Origin: CAZPUS01 sp964589825
Lineage (GTDB): Bacteria; Fibrobacterota; Chitinivibrionia; Chitinivibrionales; WJKA01
Length of the DNA stretch: 64,000 nt
Direction of reading: 5' to 3'
Assembly: GCA_964589825.1 (NCBI GenBank)
Contig: CAZPUS010000002.1
Coordinates: 1 to 64,000 of the forward strand
The notes beneath the pieces are model-generated. The model was given only the letters and a program-made list of their open reading frames with translations, had not been told where the DNA came from and searched no databases. Positions 1 to 8,632 of the stretch are shown piece after piece (the stretch's first letter is position 1; each line of letters begins with the position of its first letter). The translations under genes and the position numbers were made by a program.

Positions 1-14
1 TGGCCGCCCGGGCG

Positions 15-33
15 CCCCCCCCCCCCCCCCCCC
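15..33. repeat. Poly-C homopolymer at contig edge
   Basis: Nineteen consecutive C follow a GC-only stretch at the extreme left end. Nothing else in the window has this composition. It is probably a contig-end or sequencing artefact rather than biology, so the first ~40 bases should not be trusted. Confidence 0.6.
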
Positions 34-120
34 TCCCTGGATGTTGCTGTATGGGCAGGTTCCCTGCAATGACATCTGCGCCAGTCAGCAGTGCGGCAAT
101 ACATCCAATAATGTATTTGA

Positions 121-280
121 ACCTGAACCGAGCGGCGTGTTTTAATGAACGATCAGGTGAGCCGTACTGGCAGTGTGTGTTCAAAAATGATGGGACACCC
201 TTGTTGGTTCATCATTTTCGGGGATGCCGGCGCAGTATGGATGCCAGTAAATTTCGCGCACACAAACGCTCATTTCAGGT
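121..280 (-). repeat. Dispersed ~160-bp palindromic element, copy A
   Basis: It starts ACCTGAACCGAGCGG and ends CGCTCATTTCAGGT, so the termini are inverted repeats. Read on the minus strand it aligns with copies C, D and E, sharing a core AACCAACAAGG and a CAGTACGGCTCA-like block. A perfect 9-bp hairpin sits in the middle (184-192 with 210-218, 17-nt loop). TTGA flanks both ends (117-120 and 281-284), a possible 4-bp target duplication. The ORFs of 61-77 codons across it are not credible genes. Otherwise I see nothing in 40-433 before the kinase gene. Confidence 0.75.
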
Positions 281-433
281 TTGAGGTAATTGTGGAAAAA
301 GCGTTTTCGGACGCAGCAATCCTGCGGTGACGATGAGTGAACAGCCATTCGGTTATGTTTGACTTACTCATGGTTCAGTGAAGACTCCCGTGTAAAGGAT
401 TACTGTGGCGATTACCTGAGGAGGGGGAATACA

Positions 434-3400
434 ATGGATCTGCCCGGCCAGCTTTTGCGGTTTTTAAAAGGCCACCGTCATCTGATCGTCGTATTGGGCG
501 TGGTGGCGGCCTACTGGATTCTCGAAAGTGCGCTCGATGCATTCGTCTTTTCAAAGGGCTCGTTCCCGGCCATGCTTTTGGCGATCGAACACCATGAGAT
601 ATGGATGCGGGTGCTGGTTTCAGGCATGTTGATTACTCTGGGTATCGTTACCTATGTGTTCAACCGGCGTATTACCCATTCAAGAAACAGGGTGGTGCAT
701 CTCAACAGGGTACTTCGTGCAATCAGGGATGTCAACCAGCTCATTACCAGGGAGACCGACAGCGAGCGGCTGCTCAGAGAATCGTGCGCCATTCTTACAG
801 GTACACAGGGCTATACCGGTGCCTGGATCGCACACATACGCGGAACCCGCGAGCTCTTTTCACTCTATGAAAACGGATTCGGCGACGCATTCGGGCCTAT
901 GCGGCAGCGGCTCGAACAGGAGGGTCTTACCGATTGTATGCATCGTACCATTGACTCACCAACGCCGGTAGTGGTACAACAGCCTGGTGCCATGTGTCCC
1001 GACTGTCCGCTGGCGTGCAACGGGGATGTCGAGCGCTGTATGGTGATGCGTATTCAGCATGATGAGACATTGTACGGTATTCTGAGCGTATCGATGCACA
1101 GGGAGTTCGTGATCGATGAAGAAGAACACGAACTGCTGCAGGAAATCGCGGGCGATCTTGCATTCGCGCTTCATACCATCAATAACGAGAACGCGAGAAA
1201 GCATGCCGAAGAGAAACTGCGCACAAGTGAAGAAAATCTCCGGGTCACACTCGATTCAATCGGTGACGGGGTGATATCGACCGATACGAAGGGGAATGTG
1301 GTGCATATAAACCGTGTCGCATCCGCCCTGACCGGATGGGCACCGCAGACCGCACGGGGACGGGCGCTTTCGGATGTGTTCACCATTATCAATGCCAAAA
1401 CGCGTATTGCATGTGAAAATCCGGTACAAAAGGTGCTCGAGACAGGAAAAATCCGGGGGCTCGCCAATCATACGGTGCTCGTCTCCGCTGACGGCAGTGA
1501 GTATCAGATCGCGGACAGTGCGGCACCGATAAAAGATGAGGAGGGTGCCATACGCGGAGTAGTCCTGGTGTTCAGAGATGTGACCGACGAGTATGCGATG
1601 CAGCAGGAACTGATGGTACGTGAAGAGCGGTTCAGGAGTCTGTTCGATACAATGAAAAGCGGAGTGGCAATATACCGGGCGGTAGACGACGGCGGTGATT
1701 TTACCTTTGTGGAGGTAAATGCGGCGGTAGAGAGAATAGAGAATGTCGATAAGCAGACGCTGCTGGGCAAACGCGTTAGAGAGGTGTTTCCAGCGGTCGA
1801 ATCGTTCGGACTTTTAAAAGTGATGCGTCAGGTATGGCGAAGCGGTGAGCCTGTCGAACATCCGGTGACCTTTTACCATGACGGTCGTATTTCGGGTTGG
1901 CGGGATAATCGGGTGTATAAGCTATCTACGGGTGAAATAGTCGCGGTATATGAAGATCTTACCGAACAAAAAGCGGCCGAGGAGCGTGTTCGCAAAGAAC
2001 ATGAGCTGCTTGTCCATATCGCCGATGCCATACCGCTGGGGATAATGGTTATTTCTACGGATAAAAAAATCAGGTTCGCAAACCGCAATGTGACACGATT
2101 GTGGGGAGATGAGGACTACGGCGGCATAGAACAGATCAACTATGACGATATTGTGCGAAATATTACCTCACCCGGTGGAGGAACCTTTCCGGATGAGGAG
2201 CTTTCTTTTCACAAAGTAATGAAAACCGGCGAAGCGGTGCACGACATCCGGTATGCGATTACCGCGCCGAACGGAAGAGAACTGCAGCTTTCGGTCAATG
2301 CCGCACCCATGCGGGATGCGTCTGGCGCCATCGAGGGGGTTGTCGCGGTATTTAGTGAGATATCGGACCGGATCGAAGCAGAAAAGCGTATGCGCATGCA
2401 GGCCCGGGTGCTCGATCAGATACACGATCTCGTCACGGTAACCGATCTCGACGGCTATATTACGTATGTCAATCAGGCGGAATGCCGGCTGTTTGGCAAA
2501 GGAGAACATGAAATCGTCGGCAATCATATTTCGATGTTCGGCAGTGATGCTCGTATCGGCGCTACACAACACGAAATTCTGGAAGCTGTGCGCAACAAAG
2601 GTCACTGGCGTGGAGAGGTGGTAAACGTGACCCCGGAAGGCAGCCGGGTGCTGCTTGACAGCCGTGTCGATATGGTGTTTGACGAGTATGGCACTCCGCA
2701 GGCGTTATGCGGAGTGAGTACCGACATTACCGAACAGCGACGGCTGGAGGAGCAGGTGCGCTATACCGAGAAGATGGAGGCTATAGGACAGCTTGCCGGG
2801 GGGATAGCCCATAATTTTAACAATCAGCTTGCCGGGATAATGGGGTTTGCCGATTTGCTTCGTGAATCGGTTGACCATGACCACAATCTGATTCGATACT
2901 GTGACAATATCATTACTGCGGCAAATCGATCATCCGATTTGACCGCACAGCTTCTGGCCTATGCCCGAAAAGGGAAATATCAAAACATCGCGGTGGATAT
3001 GCACGTAATTATCGAAGAAGTGGTAACACTTCTGGAGCAAAGCATCGACAAGCGCGTAGAAATCGATATGCGGCTTTATGCCCAAAATCACATCGTGAAC
3101 GGAGATCCGGGCCAGTTGCAGGGTGTATGTATGAATATCGCGATTAACGCCCGTGATGCGATGCCCAACGGAGGGCGCATTACTTTTAATACTGCAGAGG
3201 TCTTTCTGGATCAGGCGTTCTGCGCACGATCGTCATTCGAACTCACGAGCGGATCGTATCTAAAGATAATGATACGTGATAACGGAACCGGCATGCGGGA
3301 TGAGATCGTTGCGCATATTTTCGAGCCGTTTTTCACCACGAAACAGGTCGGAGAGGGAACCGGAATAGGACTCTCCGCGGCATACGGTACGGTAAAGAAT

Positions 3401-3907
3401 CATAATGGAGCGATAGAGGTGGAGAGCGAAGAAGGGCAAGGCAGTGTTTTCACCGTATATCTGCCGCTTGTACAGCAAAAGGAGATCGATTTGAACGAGC
3501 AAAAGAGAACGCAGCAGAGTATACAAGGCAAGGGCCATATACTACTGGTCGATGACGAAGAGATGATGTGTGACGTGGGAGAGAAAATGCTTAACACTCT
3601 CGGGTATGAGGTGACGACAGCCAAAAACGGGGCCGAAGCGGTCGAGTTTTTTTCACAGCACCATTCCACTGTTGACTGTGTAATTCTCGACATGGTGATG
3701 CCGGTTATGGGAGGGAAGGAGGCGTTTGTCGCCATGCGGGATATAAATCCCGACGTGCCGGCCCTTTTATCCACCGGGTACAGCATAAAAGGCGAAGCGG
3801 AAGAAATCCTGGATGAAGGGGTAAAGGGATTTATTCAGAAGCCCTTTACAAAAGCGGAATTCTCGCAGAAAATCGCAGAGGTTATGGGCAAGGGTGATGA
3901 TGCATGA
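434..3907 (+). CDS. Multi-PAS hybrid sensor histidine kinase with receiver domain
   Basis: Membrane-bound hybrid histidine kinase, 1157 aa from the ATG at 434, which has a strong Shine-Dalgarno (GGAGGGGG) 7-8 bases upstream; a TTG at 359 would add 25 residues and lacks such a site. Visible in order: two hydrophobic segments (about residues 14-41 and 57-80), a GAF-like domain (about 95-255) with a cysteine-rich stretch MCPDCPLAC, then four or more PAS/PAC domains, each ending in motifs such as RDVTDEY or DITEQ. The H-box has phospho-acceptor His793 (AGGIAHNFNNQ), followed by a HATPase with DNGTGM and GTGIGLS, and a C-terminal receiver (ILLVDDEE, phospho-acceptor Asp1086, C-terminal Lys in IQKPF). 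No separate response regulator is adjacent. The input signal is unknown; the Cys cluster could bind metal or a redox cofactor, which is inference. Confidence 0.93.
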   Translation: MDLPGQLLRFLKGHRHLIVVLGVVAAYWILESALDAFVFSKGSFPAMLLAIEHHEIWMRVLVSGMLITLGIVTYVFNRRITHSRNRVVHLNRVLRAIRDVNQLITRETDSERLLRESCAILTGTQGYTGAWIAHIRGTRELFSLYENGFGDAFGPMRQRLEQEGLTDCMHRTIDSPTPVVVQQPGAMCPDCPLACNGDVERCMVMRIQHDETLYGILSVSMHREFVIDEEEHELLQEIAGDLAFALHTINNENARKHAEEKLRTSEENLRVTLDSIGDGVISTDTKGNVVHINRVASALTGWAPQTARGRALSDVFTIINAKTRIACENPVQKVLETGKIRGLANHTVLVSADGSEYQIADSAAPIKDEEGAIRGVVLVFRDVTDEYAMQQELMVREERFRSLFDTMKSGVAIYRAVDDGGDFTFVEVNAAVERIENVDKQTLLGKRVREVFPAVESFGLLKVMRQVWRSGEPVEHPVTFYHDGRISGWRDNRVYKLSTGEIVAVYEDLTEQKAAEERVRKEHELLVHIADAIPLGIMVISTDKKIRFANRNVTRLWGDEDYGGIEQINYDDIVRNITSPGGGTFPDEELSFHKVMKTGEAVHDIRYAITAPNGRELQLSVNAAPMRDASGAIEGVVAVFSEISDRIEAEKRMRMQARVLDQIHDLVTVTDLDGYITYVNQAECRLFGKGEHEIVGNHISMFGSDARIGATQHEILEAVRNKGHWRGEVVNVTPEGSRVLLDSRVDMVFDEYGTPQALCGVSTDITEQRRLEEQVRYTEKMEAIGQLAGGIAHNFNNQLAGIMGFADLLRESVDHDHNLIRYCDNIITAANRSSDLTAQLLAYARKGKYQNIAVDMHVIIEEVVTLLEQSIDKRVEIDMRLYAQNHIVNGDPGQLQGVCMNIAINARDAMPNGGRITFNTAEVFLDQAFCARSSFELTSGSYLKIMIRDNGTGMRDEIVAHIFEPFFTTKQVGEGTGIGLSAAYGTVKNHNGAIEVESEEGQGSVFTVYLPLVQQKEIDLNEQKRTQQSIQGKGHILLVDDEEMMCDVGEKMLNTLGYEVTTAKNGAEAVEFFSQHHSTVDCVILDMVMPVMGGKEAFVAMRDINPDVPALLSTGYSIKGEAEEILDEGVKGFIQKPFTKAEFSQKIAEVMGKGDDA

Positions 3908-3925
3908 CCGGCTTGTTAAAATGAT

Positions 3926-4046
3926 ACCTGAACCGGCTGGTGCAGCAATGGGCAATGAGATGTGCGCAATCCGCTGCAATCCGCTGCAATCCGCAGTACT
4001 CTTATATTCTCATCACTCTTTGATCGAAATAACCGTTCTGCTCAGG
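3926..4046 (+). repeat. Dispersed palindromic element, copy H (shortened, with internal 10-bp triplication)
   Basis: The left end ACCTGAACCGG and the right end ACCGTTCTGCTCAGG match the family termini. The left interior (GCAATCCGCAGTACTCTTAT) resembles copies C and D. It contains three tandem copies of GCAATCCGCT at 3966-3995, and the central hairpin block is missing. It lies between the convergent kinase and NSS transporter genes. Confidence 0.5.
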
Positions 4047-4052
4047 CGGCGA

Positions 4053-5885
4053 TCATTTATTGCTTCGTATCATTTTCAGATAAATGGAGAACATGATACT
4101 CAGAAGCAGGGGAACGACAAGGACACTCCAGCCGATGAACTGTGCCCAGAAGGGGTAGCCGCCGTATGGGGTACGGATATCCTGGATGAATTGTGTAATA
4201 AAAATATAGACAAGCGCAAGAGGTATTATATAGCGGATGCAGATTTCCCACCACATGCCCAGTGTCACCGGTGAGGTGGAATTGATATATTCCCGATGAC
4301 GGCGTATGTCGAAAAACCATCCTACCGCGACCGCCTGTATCAGTCCGACGAATACAAGTCCGTAGCTTGTCACGAAGTGATCGATCAGATCGAGAAAGTA
4401 AAGCCCGGCGTTGGTGGTGAAAAGAAGGCCCATAAAAAACGCGAGCAGACAGATCATCAGAGCGAGCAGGGAACGGTTGACCTGTGCCGATCTTCGGTGT
4501 ACTTCATCCGCCACGACCGTACTGATCGCCTCCACGAGCGAGAAAGAACTGTCGATTCCAAGGGTAATAAGCGTAATAAAGAACAATATACCGAATACCG
4601 CGGCGATCCATTGCGGGCTGAACATGGCAATGGCCCGTGGATAGACAATGAACGCGAGGCCCGGGCCGGCGAGCTTCGCTTCACGGATATGATATCTGGA
4701 AATCTCTTTTTTCGTTAACCCGATATCGTAATCGTTGACATATTCATAGGTAAAGAGCCGTGACGTATGCGCATCGATTTTTTGCTGTGTCAGTGCGGGA
4801 AATGCGACAATGTTGTTATCCCGCTGAATAGCGGCAATGTCGGCATAGTCAATTGCATTCGGGGAGTTAATGTCATAGTTTTGCAGTTGCGACGGCGTGA
4901 TTTCGAGTCCGTGCGCACGGAGATCGTCGAGCGTATATTGTTTTACATAGGGTTTGAGCTCGGGTATTTTGTTTATACCCCTGCTGCGCTGATACTCTAT
5001 CAGGTGACGTGCCGGAATACCTTCCTGTGCCATGTTGTAGCTCATAAATCCGATGGTGCCGAAAATGGCGAAGCCCGCGATAAGGCTTATGGAGGAGTTG
5101 AGAAACGTTGCCCAGTAGGTGCTCTGTATCAGTTCCGATTTTTTGTCGTTATACGAACCATAGGCGATCATGGTCCCGAAGCCGAGGGTCAGCGTGAAAA
5201 AAATCTGGGCTATTGCCGCATTCCACACTTCGATATCCGAAAAAATGCGTCCGATCTTGGGGATAAGGTAGGCGGAGATACCGATCATCGATCCGGTTCC
5301 GAGCGTAATTCCCCGTACTGCAAGTACCACTATGAGTACAAGCGGCAGCGGCATGGTGATCATTACTACCTTCCCCGCGGACCGCGTTCCTTTCCATATA
5401 CTGAAATAGATGAGGATCCACACAACGATCAGAGCGAGCAGTATCGGTATCTCTATGCCGCCTACCGTACCGATATTGTCGCTTATACGCAGTATTTTTT
5501 CATAAAAGAAGGTGACCTCCTGGCCCGCCCATGTCACGCGAAACGAACTAACAAGAAAAAGGACCGCCCAGGCGATGACTACCCCGTAATAGGTGACGAT
5601 TATAAAGCCGTTTATAATGCCCATAAGACCGAATCCCCCGAAATTGCGGTTGACCGCATACATGCTTTCTATGGCGCCTTTCTGAAAACGTTGCCCGATG
5701 GAGAATTCGAGCATAAGCAAAGGGATCCCTATGGCAAAAAGCATTATTATGTACGGAATGAGAAATGCACCGCCGCCGTATTTATATGCAAGATAGGGAA
5801 ACCGCCAGAGATTGCCGAGTCCCGCCGCACTGCCTACTGCCGCGAAAATGAATATCAGCCGTGAATCCCATCTCTCTCTTTGCAT
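4053..5885 (-). CDS. NSS-family (SNF-type) sodium-dependent transporter
   Basis: Inner-membrane sodium:neurotransmitter-symporter family protein, 610 aa. The N-terminus has the family signature for TM1 (AVGSAAGLGNLWRFPYLA, the bent sodium/substrate helix) and continues with a GGGAFLIPY TM2. About 11-12 hydrophobic segments are visible. Bacterial members usually import amino acids with Na+. Oddly, a hydrophilic stretch of about 110 residues (roughly 285-395), rich in charged and aromatic residues, separates two membrane segments where bacterial homologues have a short loop. The substrate cannot be told from sequence. It is a single gene, with the Nudix gene upstream on the same strand after 53 bp. 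Confidence 0.9.
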   Translation of the reverse strand: MQRERWDSRLIFIFAAVGSAAGLGNLWRFPYLAYKYGGGAFLIPYIIMLFAIGIPLLMLEFSIGQRFQKGAIESMYAVNRNFGGFGLMGIINGFIIVTYYGVVIAWAVLFLVSSFRVTWAGQEVTFFYEKILRISDNIGTVGGIEIPILLALIVVWILIYFSIWKGTRSAGKVVMITMPLPLVLIVVLAVRGITLGTGSMIGISAYLIPKIGRIFSDIEVWNAAIAQIFFTLTLGFGTMIAYGSYNDKKSELIQSTYWATFLNSSISLIAGFAIFGTIGFMSYNMAQEGIPARHLIEYQRSRGINKIPELKPYVKQYTLDDLRAHGLEITPSQLQNYDINSPNAIDYADIAAIQRDNNIVAFPALTQQKIDAHTSRLFTYEYVNDYDIGLTKKEISRYHIREAKLAGPGLAFIVYPRAIAMFSPQWIAAVFGILFFITLITLGIDSSFSLVEAISTVVADEVHRRSAQVNRSLLALMICLLAFFMGLLFTTNAGLYFLDLIDHFVTSYGLVFVGLIQAVAVGWFFDIRRHREYINSTSPVTLGMWWEICIRYIIPLALVYIFITQFIQDIRTPYGGYPFWAQFIGWSVLVVPLLLSIMFSIYLKMIRSNK

Positions 5886-5938
5886 CGTCTGCTCCTTTTT
5901 TCGTAACTAATGTGTTGCAGGTGAAATAGTAACCCGTA

Positions 5939-6637
5939 CTACCCGTGGCCATGCTGCGGGTACGGATATGGTGTCATAGAGTTTCGTGCGGATGAAAACA
6001 GGGTAAAGGCCAGAAGCGTCTGGGTAGTACTCGCCTCCTGCATTGCCTGCTGTTGTGTACGAAGCGTCGTGGTGATACGTTCATCTTCCCCGGCGCAGCC
6101 GGTCTGTGCCCCTTCCAGTGCATCGAAGGTCTCATCGTCAACCTCGGTACAGCAGCCGAAGTAATGTATCCCTTCGTCGAGAAGTCCTACCGAGGAGTAA
6201 AGCTCCTTTTCCCACAGCGGGGAAAAGTACTCCTGAGGGATCGTCAGCCCTGTTTCTTCCGTAAGTTCTTTTTGAGCCACAAAGAGTGGATCGTCGGCAT
6301 GACGGTCGAGCATGCCCGCGGGAAATTCGAGACTGTGTTTGCCGCTGCCGATACGGGGTTGGCGTATCATGACGAATTTTTCTTCACGGGTGGATGCGTG
6401 AATGACAAGCACGACGATAATGCAGGCATCTCCGCGTATCACCACGTATTGTGGAAAGCGATGGCCCTTTTTGTCGTATACTTCGGTTGTAAATAACCCG
6501 AATAGTAGTTCGTTGTTCGGCTTATGCAGAAGCGCGAGCGGTTGCATGGAACGCAGGGTACACTGTTGTGTCCGAATGCGTTCTTTCCATTTGAGTACTT
6601 TTGGCTCTTTGGTGTATGCAGCGGAAATGTCACTCAT
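5939..6637 (-). CDS. Nudix hydrolase
   Basis: 232-aa protein with a Nudix box starting at FPAGML and ending in KELTEETGL. It differs from the GX5EX7REUXEEXGU consensus by Lys for the Arg and has no Glu at the first position, but retains the EE pair that binds Mg2+. Preceding residues SLEFPAG resemble ADP-ribose/ADP-sugar pyrophosphatases, so hydrolysis of a nucleoside-diphosphate sugar is likely but not proven. Its start overlaps the end of the upstream MFS gene by 8 bp, so the two are probably co-transcribed and translationally coupled. Confidence 0.85.
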   Translation of the reverse strand: MSDISAAYTKEPKVLKWKERIRTQQCTLRSMQPLALLHKPNNELLFGLFTTEVYDKKGHRFPQYVVIRGDACIIVVLVIHASTREEKFVMIRQPRIGSGKHSLEFPAGMLDRHADDPLFVAQKELTEETGLTIPQEYFSPLWEKELYSSVGLLDEGIHYFGCCTEVDDETFDALEGAQTGCAGEDERITTTLRTQQQAMQEASTTQTLLAFTLFSSARNSMTPYPYPQHGHG

Positions 6638-8147
6638 GATCGTGCGCTTTGTTTTGCGTAAAAATAAAATCAGGGAGGAAGAAAATAGTAATCATTGCCG
6701 GGACAGAACAGACAAAGCTGATCCCGAAGTACCATCCGTAGCCGAACCAGCTGCACAAAAATCCGCCGAACACACCCGCAAATACACCGCTTATGTTCAT
6801 GAACCCGGTACCGATGGCATAGTGTGCCGCCTTGAAATGTGCCCGGCAGATTCGCATAAGAAATGTCATGAGTACCGCAGTTCCGAGTCCACCTGCGAAG
6901 TGGTCGAATGCGTGAACAGACGCCACGAAAAAAAGATTTCCGGATCCGATCGGTACCACCTGTTCAGCCCCGGTGTTGATTTCGATAAACCGGCGCAGGC
7001 TGAACGCAAGTACCATGTAGACGAGATTCGTGACGTTCTGAAGAAGAATGAACGGCCACATCACCCTCCTGAGTGACCATCGTGATATCATCCAGCCACC
7101 AAGCATGGCGCCGAATATCGAAAATGGCAGTCCTACCCCGGAAGAGAGCCATCCATAGTGTACCTTAATTCCCAGATCAACGAAAAATGGTGCAATCATT
7201 GTCGTCAGCATAAATTCGCCTGCACGCAGCAGAATTATGAAAGTGAATATAACACCGATTTTTTCTCTGTCGATAAAATTGAGAAAGGCCTGTGCATAAA
7301 AAGAGCCCGGACGACGTGCAATCGACGATTTAATCTTTTTTCTGAGAAGAAGCAGTGTGATAAGCGCAATCAGTAAACCGATCGCCACCCAGTGTGAAAA
7401 GTAGATTTTCTGCAGGAACGGATTCTGCTGTTTGATACGTCCATATATGGATGAGGTGTAGAAAACGCGCACGGAGATAATGCCGGCTGCGACTGCCGCG
7501 GTACTCAGAAGTATGCGCAATTTCAAAAAAGCGTGTACAAGCGAGCTGATGGGCTCCTTTGGTGCTTCCGCCCGGGGCAGAAAGAAAATGTGGTACACAA
7601 AAAAGAGTCCGAATACCACCGCTGCGGCCCAGAACGCAACGGTCCAGCCGATGGTGGTGCCGAGGGTCGCGATGATTCCGGTTCCCGTCATCATGGCGAT
7701 TCGGTAGGCCATTACCCGGTAGCCCACGAATTTTGCCTGACCCGCCTTGTCGAGTGCTTCCATATAGTAGCCGTCGATCGAAACGTCCTGTGTGGCGGCA
7801 CATATCGCACCGATAAAAAAGAGAATCGCGACCGCCTGTATGGCAAAATCGAACGGTACGCAGAGGGCGACCGTGAGCATCAACAATGTGATGGCTCCCT
7901 GTACCCCGATCATCCAGCGCCGCTTGGTTTCGTATCTGTCAACGTGAGGACCCCAGAGGAAATTGAATACCCAGGGCAGCCCGTACAGCGAGGTGAGGCC
8001 GATTGACTCCAGTTTTACGTTCATATCACGGAAAAAAAGAGAGGATATGGAGCGTATATACGTAAAGGGGAAGCCTTCGGTAAAATACGTGGTGAATGCC
8101 CATACATACGGTGTGCTGAGTTTTTTCTTAAGAGATGAAACGTTCAA
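6630..8147 (-). CDS. AmpG-like MFS permease
   Basis: 505 aa with about 12 hydrophobic segments. The N-terminus (YFTEGFPFTYIRSISSLFFRD, then SIGLTSLYGLPWVFNFLWGPHVDRY) matches the PAT/AmpG branch of the major facilitator superfamily, where AmpG imports muropeptides and eukaryotic relatives carry acetyl-CoA. An acidic residue in the GPHVDRY loop and QDVSIDGYYMEAL in TM4/5 are typical. It overlaps the Nudix gene by 8 bp. Muropeptide uptake is a family-based guess; no peptidoglycan-recycling gene is adjacent. The start used is the ATG at 8147. Confidence 0.85.
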   Translation of the reverse strand: MNVSSLKKKLSTPYVWAFTTYFTEGFPFTYIRSISSLFFRDMNVKLESIGLTSLYGLPWVFNFLWGPHVDRYETKRRWMIGVQGAITLLMLTVALCVPFDFAIQAVAILFFIGAICAATQDVSIDGYYMEALDKAGQAKFVGYRVMAYRIAMMTGTGIIATLGTTIGWTVAFWAAAVVFGLFFVYHIFFLPRAEAPKEPISSLVHAFLKLRILLSTAAVAAGIISVRVFYTSSIYGRIKQQNPFLQKIYFSHWVAIGLLIALITLLLLRKKIKSSIARRPGSFYAQAFLNFIDREKIGVIFTFIILLRAGEFMLTTMIAPFFVDLGIKVHYGWLSSGVGLPFSIFGAMLGGWMISRWSLRRVMWPFILLQNVTNLVYMVLAFSLRRFIEINTGAEQVVPIGSGNLFFVASVHAFDHFAGGLGTAVLMTFLMRICRAHFKAAHYAIGTGFMNISGVFAGVFGGFLCSWFGYGWYFGISFVCSVPAMITIFFLPDFIFTQNKAHDHE

Positions 8148-8194
8148 AATTGATTACCTTGTCTGGTGGTGCAGAAACAATTGTATTTTATTTT

Positions 8195-8335
8195 ACCTGA
8201 ACCGAGTGGTTGTATTCACGAAATCTGCTGCCATTGGCACTGTTTTTTGCATCCCCCACAGAATAATGAATCAACCAATAAGGCCTACCCATCAATGCCG
8301 GGAATGTAATAACAGCAAGGCTCACCGCGACTTTC
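8195..8335 (+). repeat. Dispersed palindromic element, copy B (right end lost)
   Basis: It begins ACCTGAACCGAGTGG. The middle shows AATCAACCAATAAGG and then AACAGCAAGGCTCACCG, aligning with copy C. The right terminus is missing because copy C begins directly after it, forming a head-to-tail tandem in the 485-bp gap between the MFS gene and the HEAT gene. Confidence 0.7.
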
Positions 8336-8498
8336 ACCTGAATGGAGCGATTTTATTTACGAAATCTGCTCCAATCCGCACTATTCTTGTATTTTCGAAA
8401 ACCGTGAAACAACCAACAAGGTTGCCCCGTAATTTTTGAGAACACAATAGCAGCACGGCTCAAAGCAGCTTTCATCAAAACAACCGCTCAATTCAGGT
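8336..8498 (+). repeat. Dispersed palindromic element, copy C (full length)
   Basis: 163 bp from ACCTGAATGGAGCG to CGCTCAATTCAGGT. The core ACAACCAACAAGGTTG and the right block AATAGCAGCACGGCTCA are the best-conserved parts of the family. The remaining 8499-8632 is an AT-rich leader for the HEAT-repeat gene with no further feature I can name. Confidence 0.8.
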
Positions 8499-8632
8499 TT
8501 CATTAACACAAACACTCAGTGTACGTTAAAACAAATTATCAATTCAGGAAAAATACATTAATAGTGACAGCCGTATTTATATTATCCTAACCCGGAAACA
8601 TCCGCCGGCTGACAGTATAGAAAAACAGAGAC

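Noticed and set aside
4767..5864. Long plus-strand ORF of 365 codons
   Set aside because: It lies fully antisense to the NSS transporter, is rich in Arg/Tyr/His as shadow frames are, and has no motif.
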